Assembly: GCA_002417825.1 (NCBI GenBank)
Contig: DICX01000006.1
Coordinates: 3,442 to 16,019 of the forward strand
DNA from: Lactobacillus sp. UBA5815
Lineage (GTDB): Bacteria; Bacillota; Bacilli; Lactobacillales; Lactobacillaceae
Direction of reading: 5' to 3'
Length of the DNA stretch: 12,578 nucleotides
This document shows, piece by piece, positions 1 through 6,962 of this stretch (position 1 is its first letter; each line of letters opens with the position of its first letter). Position numbers and translations under genes: made by a program. Below the pieces are notes generated by a model, which saw only the letters and a program-made list of their open reading frames with translations, did no database searches and was not told the origin of the DNA.

Positions 1-1307
1 TTTTCTGATTTAGTGGCATCTTGCTTTTGAGCTTTTTGTTCTTTTTCTAATTGTTGTTTATCCCAAGTTTTGAAAAATGGCCAATAAATCAATATCGAAA
101 TGATGATGTTCAAACAAGCCAATACGATTGCGCGCCAGTCAAAGCCGGTTGCCATGAAAGCACCAATAGGTGCCGGCAGCGTCCATGGAACCAAAGCAAT
201 CGTACGATTGACCAAATGCAGCACCATTGCGAAATAAGTGATGATGCTTGTAATAACAGGCGTCACAATAAATGGAACGACAAAGTAAGGATTTAAAACG
301 ATTGGCAAACCAAAGATGATTGGTTCGTTGATGTTAAAAATACTTGGTAAAATAACCACACGTCCCATCGTCTTGCCCAAACTTGATTTTGAGAAGAAAG
401 CAAGCAGAATACATAATCCCAAAATCGTGCCTGAACCACCAATATAAACGAACCACTGGAAAAACTGCTCTGTCATGAAATGCGGCACATTTGCAGCACT
501 CACGCCCTTTCCAACCGCTGCGATATTGGCATTCAAATTTTGGTACCAATATGGATAGATTGGCGTTGAGGTCACGGCACCATGGACACCAAAGAACCAG
601 AACACGGAGTTAAATATCGGTGGAATGATCGCCGATAAAAAGTTGTCGCTTCCGAAATGCGACAATGGCGACAGAATCGTCAACAAGCCTTGATTCAAGT
701 CGAAATGAAGCAGTTCCCGAATGATCCAAGCCACTACAATGAGCAAGGCAGCTGGTGTCAATGAAGTAAATGAATCAGACACCGCAGATGGTACACCTTT
801 GGGCATTTTGATGACCAAATTCTTCTTTTTGAACCAACGAATGGTTTCAACCGTCAGCAGCGATACCAGCATAGCGGTAAACAAACCATAAGCACCAAAA
901 TTGGTTGATGGGAAGTAAGTCCCAGCAGCCAATCCGGTTGCCTTTGCACCTTTTGCATCAATGATTCCAGGTTGTACCGCCAGAATCAAGAAGACCATCA
1001 CAGCGATAGTACCACTTGAATTGTGATCGATCTTGTAAGTCTTCGCTAAACTTGATGCCATCGCATAACAGGAATACAACGCCATCAAACCAATCGAAAA
1101 CGTTACTGGCACTTGCAACGCATTTGCAAACGGTGCAATAAATTTTTTCCATGAATCAACTGGAAATTGCGTCAAAATAGTAAAGAACGACCCAACAATC
1201 GCAACAGGAATAATGACTGCCATACCATCACGAATGGCTGTCATATAACGGTTACCTGCCAAGCCGGCCATTTTTTCTGAAATCTTTTCAGAATTGAAAT
1301 GAGCCAT
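1..1307 (-). CDS. PTS sugar transporter subunit IIC, lactose/cellobiose family (partial, C-terminus cut by window edge)
   Basis: Membrane permease of a phosphotransferase system that moves a sugar inward while it is phosphorylated by the partner IIB. Reading leftward from the ATG at 1307 gives an uninterrupted frame of 435 codons to the edge, so the protein is almost complete (the family is usually about 430-470 residues). The sequence is a run of hydrophobic helices. It carries the family's conserved FGVHGAV segment near residue 240 and NEPIIFGLPIVLNP near residues 325-340, which form part of the substrate and phosphorylation site in IIC proteins of this family. A GAGG ribosome site precedes the start. 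It lies 31 nt downstream of the IIB gene on the same strand, so both are probably one transcript. The sugar cannot be read from sequence: cellobiose, chitobiose or another beta-disaccharide are all possible. The divergent MupG and kinase genes favour an amino-sugar disaccharide (inference). No IIA gene is visible; it may lie beyond the edge or be shared. Confidence 0.93.
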   Translation of the reverse strand, partial: MAHFNSEKISEKMAGLAGNRYMTAIRDGMAVIIPVAIVGSFFTILTQFPVDSWKKFIAPFANALQVPVTFSIGLMALYSCYAMASSLAKTYKIDHNSSGTIAVMVFLILAVQPGIIDAKGAKATGLAAGTYFPSTNFGAYGLFTAMLVSLLTVETIRWFKKKNLVIKMPKGVPSAVSDSFTSLTPAALLIVVAWIIRELLHFDLNQGLLTILSPLSHFGSDNFLSAIIPPIFNSVFWFFGVHGAVTSTPIYPYWYQNLNANIAAVGKGVSAANVPHFMTEQFFQWFVYIGGSGTILGLCILLAFFSKSSLGKTMGRVVILPSIFNINEPIIFGLPIVLNPYFVVPFIVTPVITSIITYFAMVLHLVNRTIALVPWTLPAPIGAFMATGFDWRAIVLACLNIIISILIYWPFFKTWDKQQLEKEQKAQKQDATKSE

Positions 1308-1338
1308 AAGACCTCACACTTTCATTATTCAAATTGTA

Positions 1339-1647
1339 TTATTGCAATTCTTTTTCAACAAGATTCAACAATTTATTTGATGCAATCGGATTATAGCAAT
1401 CTCGAGGTATCATCATAAATTTGACATTTGCATCATTAGAAGCTGCCTGAACTGCTGACTTACGATAAACTGCCTGTGGTGCCAGTAAAACGATGTCATA
1501 ATGATCCGCATTCAAGTCATCTGCAACCTCTTCAGTTCCAGTCGCTTTGACACTGAGATCCAAGCCACGCTTCTTACCTGCATCTTGCAAACTCTCTGCA
1601 ATTAATGAGGAACTCATTCCGCCACTGCATGATAATAAAATTTTCAT
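1339..1647 (-). CDS. PTS sugar transporter subunit IIB, lactose/cellobiose family
   Basis: Small cytoplasmic phosphocarrier (102 residues, the usual IIB size) that passes phosphate from IIA to the incoming sugar. It begins MKILLSCSGGMSSSL: the cysteine at residue 7 followed by S-x-G-M-S-S-S is the phosphorylated P-loop of lactose/cellobiose-type IIB proteins. The segment DIVLLAPQAVYR further on is also typical of the fold. The start at 1647 is chosen over an in-frame ATG at 1692 because AGAGGT lies 8 nt upstream of it and the family alignment begins at MKI. It is the first gene of a leftward unit and is followed after 31 nt by the IIC permease. A TTTCAA-17-TATAAT promoter lies upstream, next to palindromes that could be operators. 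Family assignment is secure; substrate is unknown. Confidence 0.94.
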   Translation of the reverse strand: MKILLSCSGGMSSSLIAESLQDAGKKRGLDLSVKATGTEEVADDLNADHYDIVLLAPQAVYRKSAVQAASNDANVKFMMIPRDCYNPIASNKLLNLVEKELQ

Positions 1648-1699
1648 ACCAATACCTCTAACTTTAAAAAATTTAGGGCGGTAACCGCTCACGAAACTT

Positions 1700-1728
1700 A
1701 TTATAACCCGAAAAAATCGATTTTGAAA
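1700..1728 (-). promoter_or_regulatory. Predicted sigma-A promoter of the PTS IIB-IIC unit
   Basis: On the minus strand, TTTCAA (1728-1723) is separated by 17 bp from a perfect TATAAT (1705-1700). The predicted start of transcription near 1693 leaves a leader of about 45 nt before the IIB start codon. This is a consensus match only. Confidence 0.6.
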
Positions 1729-1746
1729 TAATTTTTTTATTTTTTA

Positions 1747-1758
1747 TGGGCTAGACCA
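1747..1758. promoter_or_regulatory. Candidate GntR/HutC-type operator (site 1)
   Basis: TGGGCTAGACCA differs at one base from the perfect palindrome TGGTCTAGACCA. That palindrome is the form of operator known for NagR/YvoA regulators of amino-sugar genes, whose effectors are GlcNAc-6-P or GlcN-6-P. It lies 19 bp upstream of the -35 of the leftward PTS promoter. A second similar site lies at 1813-1824. No regulator gene is present in the window, so the regulator family is inferred. Confidence 0.5.
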
Positions 1759-1812
1759 AATGAAAACACACACGCTTACATTTCTTACAAGCATGTTTAT
1801 AGCAATAAAATA

Positions 1813-1824
1813 TGGTATATCCCA
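1813..1824. promoter_or_regulatory. Candidate GntR/HutC-type operator (site 2)
   Basis: TGGTATATCCCA has the same TGG-N6-CCA layout as site 1 and is a near-palindrome, failing only at positions 4 and 9. It sits upstream of the predicted rightward promoter of the kinase gene. Site 1 and site 2 start 66 bp apart, between the two divergent promoters. Confidence 0.4.
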
Positions 1825-1866
1825 ATTTTGAGTTCAGATGTAACAATGAAAATGTTAAAAGGTATC

Positions 1867-1895
1867 TTGAAATATGATTTCATTACTTTTAAAAT
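1867..1895 (+). promoter_or_regulatory. Predicted promoter of the kinase-mupG unit
   Basis: TTGAAA (1867-1872), 17 bp, then TAAAAT (1890-1895). The predicted transcription start near 1902 gives a leader of about 33 nt before the kinase ATG. This is a consensus match only. Confidence 0.5.
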
Positions 1896-1934
1896 AAAGC
1901 CAGTTGAAGTTTTAGCAAAGAAAAAAGGCCTTTC

Positions 1935-2843
1935 ATGAAACAAACTTATCGTATTGGAATCGACAGTGGCGGGACTAAAATCAAAGCAACGATATATAAT
2001 TCTGCAGGAAGTGCATTGCTTACAGCCACTTCTGGCCCCGGAAATCTCCTATCGGATCCCACTGGAACCATGAAAAATATGCAAGACATTATGGATCAAT
2101 TAGACGTATTCAAGAATACAAGCAACAGCTGTCAAGCCATTTTGATCGGTCTTGCCGGGATGTCTGCCGCTGCTGAACAAGCCAAAACTTTAACTGAATT
2201 AAAGTTACGATTCAAATCTCATTTTAACTGTTCCAATATTGGCATCGTCAGTGACGCACAGCTCGGATTGATGAATGGTCTAGCTAACCAAGACGGCTTT
2301 TTGGTCATTGCAGGAACTGGTTCGATTTGCTATGGCAGACAAAATGGCATTTATTTGCGTTCAGGTGGCTGGGGAAGCTATTTGGGTGATGAGGGCGGCG
2401 CTTATCAAATTGCGCAATCCGCAATCCGTACTGGTTTGATCGCTTTTGATCACGGCATGGACAGCGATATTTTAGCGGCAGCTTTTACTTTTTTCAAAGT
2501 CGATGACGTTTCAAAATTGGTTTCAATATTTTACCGCTCAGCACGTACCCAAATTGCTAAATTTGCGTTAGTTGTCGCACATTTAGCCGATCATGGCAGT
2601 CAAGAAGCAAAACAGATATTATGGAAACAAGGCGATGCCTTAGGAAAATCTTTGACCACTCTTTTTAACCGTTATCAAAAAGAAGGTGGCATCGCCTCTT
2701 ACAAAATTGCTTGCTCAGGCTCCGTTTTGCAACACAATGCGGTTGTACGACAAGCAATGCTTGGAAGATTATCGAATCAATATCCTGAAATTCAAGCCCA
2801 CGTGGTTACACGCAGCAACACTGCCGGCGTGTTATATTTTTAA
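1935..2843 (+). CDS. BadF/BadG/BcrA/BcrD-type ATPase; predicted N-acetylglucosamine / N-acetylmuramic acid kinase
   Basis: Cytoplasmic sugar kinase of the actin-like ATPase (ASKHA) superfamily, 302 residues, the normal length for this family. The phosphate-1 loop is GIDSGGTK at residues 8-15. SDAQLG at 106-111 contains Asp107 at the position of the catalytic base in NAGK-type kinases. The phosphate-2 motif is AGTGS (126-130), and GGWGSYLGDEGG (144-155) is the conserved glycine-rich segment of the family. The start is supported by AAAGG about 6 nt upstream of the ATG. The stop lies 14 nt before the MupG gene, so the two are co-transcribed. Characterised relatives phosphorylate GlcNAc (NAGK) or MurNAc and GlcNAc (MurK of Clostridium). 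Next to a MupG-type hydrolase, the likely job is phosphorylation of the sugar freed from a 6-phospho-disaccharide. Family is secure; substrate is inference. Confidence 0.9.
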   Translation: MKQTYRIGIDSGGTKIKATIYNSAGSALLTATSGPGNLLSDPTGTMKNMQDIMDQLDVFKNTSNSCQAILIGLAGMSAAAEQAKTLTELKLRFKSHFNCSNIGIVSDAQLGLMNGLANQDGFLVIAGTGSICYGRQNGIYLRSGGWGSYLGDEGGAYQIAQSAIRTGLIAFDHGMDSDILAAAFTFFKVDDVSKLVSIFYRSARTQIAKFALVVAHLADHGSQEAKQILWKQGDALGKSLTTLFNRYQKEGGIASYKIACSGSVLQHNAVVRQAMLGRLSNQYPEIQAHVVTRSNTAGVLYF

Positions 2844-2857
2844 GAGGAGTTTTTGTT

Positions 2858-3949
2858 ATGAGTATGCGTTCCTTAGGATTATCTATTTATCCTGATCACA
2901 GTCGTTTCGAAGATAATGTTCGCTATTTGGAGCTAGGTGCTAAATATGGCTTTAAGCGCATCTTTATGAGTATGCTTGAAGTTCAAGGAAGCCCAGAAGA
3001 AACAAAAGCGAAATATCAAAAGATCATCGCTGCTGGTAATCGGTTAGGCTATCAAACTTTTTTAGATGTCTCTCCTATTTTGTTTAAAAAACTTGGTATC
3101 GATTACCATGATTTAAAATTTTTTGCTGACTTGCACGTTGCTGGTATCCGTTTAGATACCGCTTTCGATGGTGCCACTGAAGCTATGATGAGTTATAATC
3201 CCTACAACTTGATCATTGAGCTAAATATGAGTAATGATGTTGATTATTTGAACAATATCATAAGTTATCAAGCCAATACGCCTTTCATTTATGGCTGCCA
3301 TAACTTTTACCCACAAGTTGGGACTGCTTTACCATATGATTATTTCATGAAATGCAATACGCGCTTCAAGCGTTTTGGCATTCATTCTGCTGCCTTTGTT
3401 GCCAGCCAAGTCGGAAAAATGGGACCATGGAACGTTAATGATGGTTTGCCAACTTTAGAGATGGATCGGCGCCTTCCTATTGAAGTACAAGCTAAACAAC
3501 TTTTTGCAACGAATATGATCGACGACGTGATCATTGGAAATGCTTATGCAAGTGAAGCAGAATTAAAAGCCTTGAGTCAAGTCAATAAATATCAATTGTC
3601 GTTCAAAATCAATTTTGTCCAAGACGTCAATAAAATTGAAAAAACGATTGCACTCAAGCCGCAACATTTTCGTCGTGGTGATTTGAACCGGATGGCGATT
3701 CGATCCACAATGCCGCGTGTTTATTACAAGGATCAATCAAACCCTGCTCATGATAACGAGGTACCGTTTCAGCGTGGCGATGTTTTAGTCGGAAATGATG
3801 ATTTTGGCGTTTATAAAAATGAACTACAGATCGTTCTTGAGCCACATCGTGAATCGCGGAAAAATAAGATTGGCGAAATTGCATCTGACGAACGTTTTTT
3901 GCTCGACTTTATCAAGCCATGGAGCAAATTTAGACTGACTGAAAATTGA
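2858..3949 (+). CDS. mupG: DUF871 / MupG-family 6-phospho-N-acetylmuramidase (GH170-type 6-phospho-glycosidase)
   Basis: Cytoplasmic glycosidase of 363 residues, full length for the family. In Staphylococcus aureus the founding member MupG splits MurNAc-6-P-GlcNAc, taken up by a PTS, into MurNAc-6-P and GlcNAc. The N-terminal TIM barrel starts with LGLSIYPDHS (6-15) and holds family-conserved GCHNFYPQ (146-153), DGLPTLEMDR (195-204) and IDDVIIGNAYAS (221-232). The rest, from about 245, fits the C-terminal cyclophilin-like domain seen in solved DUF871 structures. AGAGGAG lies 8 nt upstream of the start, and the kinase gene ends 14 nt before it. Unlike the S. aureus operon, no MurQ etherase is in view and the PTS partner is of the lactose/cellobiose type. 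The true substrate could therefore be another beta-linked 6-phospho-disaccharide such as chitobiose-6-P. The symbol denotes family membership, not proven activity. Confidence 0.85.
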   Translation: MSMRSLGLSIYPDHSRFEDNVRYLELGAKYGFKRIFMSMLEVQGSPEETKAKYQKIIAAGNRLGYQTFLDVSPILFKKLGIDYHDLKFFADLHVAGIRLDTAFDGATEAMMSYNPYNLIIELNMSNDVDYLNNIISYQANTPFIYGCHNFYPQVGTALPYDYFMKCNTRFKRFGIHSAAFVASQVGKMGPWNVNDGLPTLEMDRRLPIEVQAKQLFATNMIDDVIIGNAYASEAELKALSQVNKYQLSFKINFVQDVNKIEKTIALKPQHFRRGDLNRMAIRSTMPRVYYKDQSNPAHDNEVPFQRGDVLVGNDDFGVYKNELQIVLEPHRESRKNKIGEIASDERFLLDFIKPWSKFRLTEN

Positions 3950-4037
3950 CTGCGATTTTTAAAAAAGTTGGTCTAAACATACCGGCAAAATCTTGAATAT
4001 ATTTTATTGCCTTTGATCAGTTTCAATTAACTGCTTT

Positions 4038-4076
4038 AAAAAAGTGTACACATGCAATTAATATGTACACTTTTTT
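4038..4076 (+). terminator. Rho-independent terminator, probably bidirectional
   Basis: A-tract plus GTGTACA (4038-4050) pairs with TGTACAC plus a T-tract (4064-4076), giving a 13-bp stem with a 13-nt loop. It lies 88 nt after the mupG stop and ends the kinase-mupG transcript. The stretch 3950-4197 holds no other gene. Confidence 0.85.
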
Positions 4077-4149
4077 ATATTGCTCTTTTTTGCAGATAAT
4101 GAGCGATCAGTAAAAAGTAATGACCCAAAAATCACTTAAAAATGAGTAT

Positions 4150-4177
4150 TTGATCATAAGAACAAACTGCTCATAAT
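4150..4177 (+). promoter_or_regulatory. Possible promoter of the ArdC-zincin gene
   Basis: TTGATC (4150-4155), 16 bp, CATAAT (4172-4177). The implied start of transcription is close to the ribosome site, leaving a very short leader. This is a weak call. Confidence 0.3.
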
Positions 4178-4197
4178 CTTTTAAAAGGAGTCAATCT

Positions 4198-5082
4198 ATG
4201 AAATCGAATCAAGACACGGGTATGTCATTAAATTGGAAAGAAGAATTACTGGTCAATGCTGAGCAAGAAATCTTAAAATTAACCGATAGTGACCGATTTA
4301 AAATCTATTTGGAAACACTGACTAAATTTCATCAATACAGCCTTCGCAACATCAATTTGATTTATTTTCAAAATCCACGAGCAACACAAGTTGCTGGCTT
4401 CAAACAGTGGCAAAAATTATTCAATCGGTCAGTCAAAAAAGGCGAAAAAGCCATCAAGATCACGGCACCGATCACTAATAAATTAACCACAGAAGACCAG
4501 AAGCGGCTACACATCACGGACGACTATCTTGTCATCGGTTATCGCTATATTTCAGTTTTTGACATTTGCCAAACGATTGGCGAACCTGTTATCAATACTA
4601 AAAATTTTGTCAAAGACCGATTGCAGTCTCATGATGACGTTACCAACTTTTACCAAGCTTTTAAATCTTACCTTAACCAAGAAACGATTTTGAACGTTTT
4701 TGAAAAGGATATGAACACGCTTGTCCGTGGTTATTTCACCCCCCAAACCAATGAAATCGTGATTAACTGTCATGAACGAGACAGCGCATTCAAGTTAAAA
4801 ACGCTATACCACGAATATGCTCACAGTCAGTTACACGGCGAAAAAGCCAAATTTAAAAATCGCCCAAGAGCATACCAAGAAGCCCAGGCAGAAGCTATCG
4901 CCTACGTTGCGATGAAAAATCTTGGCATCGATACAGGCGATTATTCTCTGGGCTATGTGGCGACTTGGGCAAAAAAGAAAGAAACGATTCATTCCGCTTT
5001 ACATGAAATTCAAAAAATCAGTCATCATGTCATCGAAATGACTGATCATTTAACCTCTGAGTTGAATTTGCAGTCAAAATAA
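4198..5082 (+). CDS. ArdC-like N-terminal domain fused to ImmA/IrrE-type zinc metallopeptidase
   Basis: Predicted soluble protein of 294 residues with two parts. Residues about 10-130 resemble the ArdC-type N-terminal domain (ssDNA-binding in antirestriction proteins of conjugative plasmids), recognisable by YSLRNINLIYFQNP (47-60), VAGFKQWQKLFNRSVKKGEK (65-84) and ISVFDICQT (118-126). Residues about 140-294 are a zincin domain: HEYAH at 205-209 is the HEXXH zinc site, and E228 or E232 in YQEAQAEA is the expected third ligand. AAGGAG lies 7 nt before the ATG. It stands alone, with a terminator before it and the met operon converging on it. Related modules usually occur on plasmids or integrative elements, often inside much larger proteins, so a compact chromosomal copy is notable. 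No integrase, relaxase or phage gene is near. Target and function are unknown. Confidence 0.8.
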   Translation: MKSNQDTGMSLNWKEELLVNAEQEILKLTDSDRFKIYLETLTKFHQYSLRNINLIYFQNPRATQVAGFKQWQKLFNRSVKKGEKAIKITAPITNKLTTEDQKRLHITDDYLVIGYRYISVFDICQTIGEPVINTKNFVKDRLQSHDDVTNFYQAFKSYLNQETILNVFEKDMNTLVRGYFTPQTNEIVINCHERDSAFKLKTLYHEYAHSQLHGEKAKFKNRPRAYQEAQAEAIAYVAMKNLGIDTGDYSLGYVATWAKKKETIHSALHEIQKISHHVIEMTDHLTSELNLQSK

Positions 5083-5131
5083 AACTGGCAATGAGATAAT
5101 CTTATCAGTAACTGTCTTTAAATATTTAGTT

Positions 5132-5164
5132 AAAAAAGTCAGTTCATTTATGAATGAACTGACT
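5132..5164 (-). terminator. Terminator of the metQ-metN-metI operon
   Basis: A perfect 12-bp stem AGTCAGTTCATT / AATGAACTGACT (5137-5148 with 5153-5164) closes a 4-nt loop. Read on the minus strand it is followed directly by six T residues (5137-5132), so it terminates leftward transcription 40 nt after the metI stop. It has no T-tract in the plus direction. Confidence 0.9.
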
Positions 5165-5203
5165 AATATGATGATTAAGTGTTGGATGACTAACGACCCA
5201 GAA

Positions 5204-5905
5204 TTATTTCTTCTGATGATTCAAGTTTTTAGCCAATTGATCACCAATCACTTGTATCAACAGGACCAAAACTAAAACCAGTAAGGTTGCAATCAATGTC
5301 ACATCATTATCAAAATGATTATAACCATATGAAATGGCCGTATTTCCCAATCCGCCAGCGCCAACCGCACCAGCCATTGCCGTGAGTCCCACCAATGAAA
5401 TCAGTGTTACCGTTGAAATACGAATCAATTCTGAGCGGGCTTCTCGCAAATAAACAGTAAAGATGATGTCACTTAATGATGCGCCAAGTGATTGTGCCGC
5501 TTCAATCTTTCCAGGATCGACACTTTCCAATGCAACTTGGACTTGACGGGCATAAAATGGAAAAACGCCAAGTGTCAATGGGACTAAAGCAGCTTTGATT
5601 CCCACTTGTGTCCGTACGATTGCTTGTGTCACAGGAGCAACGAATGCCAGCAAGATAATAAAAGGAATAGCACGGAACAGCGATACCAATTGATCTGAAA
5701 AATGGAACCAGAATGAATTGGCACGAATACCATGCGGTTTTGTTAAAACTAGGATCAGACCAAAAACAATGCCTAAAAAGCCTCCAAAAATTGCTGACCA
5801 GAAGGTCATGAAAAGCGTTTGAAAGATTGCAGTTCCCCAGCCAGTATCGCCCAGCCATCCTAAAGCAACGACATTTGGAAAGGTTTTAACAAACCATTCA
5901 ATCAT
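5204..5905 (-). CDS. metI: Methionine ABC transporter permease MetI
   Basis: Membrane permease (233 residues) of the MetNIQ methionine importer. It is hydrophobic with about five to six helices. The EAAQSLGAS loop at 135-143 is the EAA motif that docks on the ATPase. The N-terminal GWGTAIFQTLFMTFWSAIFG and the segment VGLTAMAGAVGAGGLGNTAI near the C-terminus are typical of MetI. The start at 5905 is taken because AAAGGGG lies upstream at good distance and family members begin at this point; an in-frame ATG at 5944 lies inside metN. The start overlaps the metN stop by 8 nt, implying translational coupling. It is last in the leftward operon, followed by a strong hairpin terminator. D-methionine may also be carried, as in E. 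coli (family knowledge). Confidence 0.95.
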   Translation of the reverse strand: MIEWFVKTFPNVVALGWLGDTGWGTAIFQTLFMTFWSAIFGGFLGIVFGLILVLTKPHGIRANSFWFHFSDQLVSLFRAIPFIILLAFVAPVTQAIVRTQVGIKAALVPLTLGVFPFYARQVQVALESVDPGKIEAAQSLGASLSDIIFTVYLREARSELIRISTVTLISLVGLTAMAGAVGAGGLGNTAISYGYNHFDNDVTLIATLLVLVLVLLIQVIGDQLAKNLNHQKK

Positions 5906-6962
5906 ACAAATTTCCCCTTTCATCAAGACGAGAAACATCCACATTTTGTGCTTTCAAAAATTTAACTGCTTCTGTTTGTTGAACGTAATCTCCTTTGACT
6001 AGAATCACAAGTGTACCAACAGGTTCATCGTTCAAAAGTTCCACATTGCCATAAAGCATCGAAGCCTCTATTCCAAGTTTTCGGTATAACTCAACGATGA
6101 TCGATTGCGTCACATTTTTAACGTTATAAACAAGTTGAAAAATTGCTTCATTTGAAGTCAATTGTGCCAAGTGAAGTGTTTCAAGTGTTGACACCGCAGC
6201 TGATGAACCGCCGACGAATTGGCGAGTCAACTCTTTTTTAGGATGCAAGAAGATCTGATGCAGATCACCTTGTTCGATCAACTGCCCCGCCTGCATCACG
6301 GCTACCTTGTTGGCGATTTGCTTCACCGCCGACATCTCGTGCGTAATCAAAACAATGGTCAGTCCTAATTCACGGTTCAACCGTTTCAGCAGTTTCAAAA
6401 TCTGTTCTGTATTTTGCGGATCTAATGCACTCGTTGCTTCATCAGAAATCAAGATATTTGGTTTATTTGCCAAAGCACGCGCAATTGCAACACGTTGCTG
6501 CTGTCCCCCGGAAAGTTGCGATGGATAAGCTTCTGCTTTATCTTGAAGTCCAACGAGACGTAATAGCTCAAGACATCTTTGTTCAATTTCATCATCACGC
6601 AACTTAGTATGGCGAAGCGCAAAAGCCACATTTTCAATCACAGTCGTTTCATTCAATAGATTAAAGCCTTGGAAGATCATCCCGATTTGACGTCTTTCCT
6701 GCTGTAATTCCTTTTTTCCAATCAAAACACGGCCGGATCGACTCAAACACTTTCCAGAAACGCTGACTTGACCGTTTGTCGGCACTTGAAGCAGATTAAT
6801 CGTACGAACTAATGTCGACTTTCCAGCGCCTGAAAAGCCGACGATTGCAAAAATGTCGCCTTTTTCTATCGACAAGCTGACTTTTTGAACGGCGTGGACC
6901 ACTTTCTGTTTGGTTTGATGAAACGTGACGTCAACGTCTTTCAATGAAATGATTTCAGTCAT
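5898..6962 (-). CDS. metN: Methionine ABC transporter ATP-binding protein MetN
   Basis: Cytoplasmic ATPase that drives the MetNIQ importer, 354 residues. Walker A is GFSGAGKST (42-50), the Q-loop glutamine is at 98, the signature LSGGQ at 150-154, Walker B ILISDE at 170-175, and the switch histidine at 208. The C-terminal part (about 275-354) is the NIL/ACT-like domain which in MetN binds methionine and shuts off transport when the internal pool is high. The start at 6962 forms an ATGA overlap with the metQ stop and has AAAGGA upstream; an earlier in-frame ATG at 6998 would lie inside metQ. Gene order metQ-metN-metI with short overlaps indicates tightly coupled expression under one methionine T-box. 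Confidence 0.96.
   Translation of the reverse strand: MTEIISLKDVDVTFHQTKQKVVHAVQKVSLSIEKGDIFAIVGFSGAGKSTLVRTINLLQVPTNGQVSVSGKCLSRSGRVLIGKKELQQERRQIGMIFQGFNLLNETTVIENVAFALRHTKLRDDEIEQRCLELLRLVGLQDKAEAYPSQLSGGQQQRVAIARALANKPNILISDEATSALDPQNTEQILKLLKRLNRELGLTIVLITHEMSAVKQIANKVAVMQAGQLIEQGDLHQIFLHPKKELTRQFVGGSSAAVSTLETLHLAQLTSNEAIFQLVYNVKNVTQSIIVELYRKLGIEASMLYGNVELLNDEPVGTLVILVKGDYVQQTEAVKFLKAQNVDVSRLDERGNLYD

Noticed and set aside
1767..1780. Catabolite-repression (cre) site on the minus strand, TGTAAGCG followed by TGTGTG
   Set aside because: Only the left half fits the consensus; the right half lacks the required CA end.
3968..3979. TGGTCTAAACAT after the mupG stop, resembling a third GntR/HutC operator
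   Set aside because: Three mismatches to the palindrome and a position downstream of the gene, before its terminator; most likely chance.
4099..4174. ATGAGC and GCTCAT as a wide inverted repeat upstream of the ArdC-zincin gene
   Set aside because: Six-base arms separated by about 65 bp in A+T-rich DNA are expected by chance.
5502..5858. Minus-strand open frame of 118 codons inside metI
   Set aside because: Out-of-frame shadow of metI with no ribosome site and an implausible composition.
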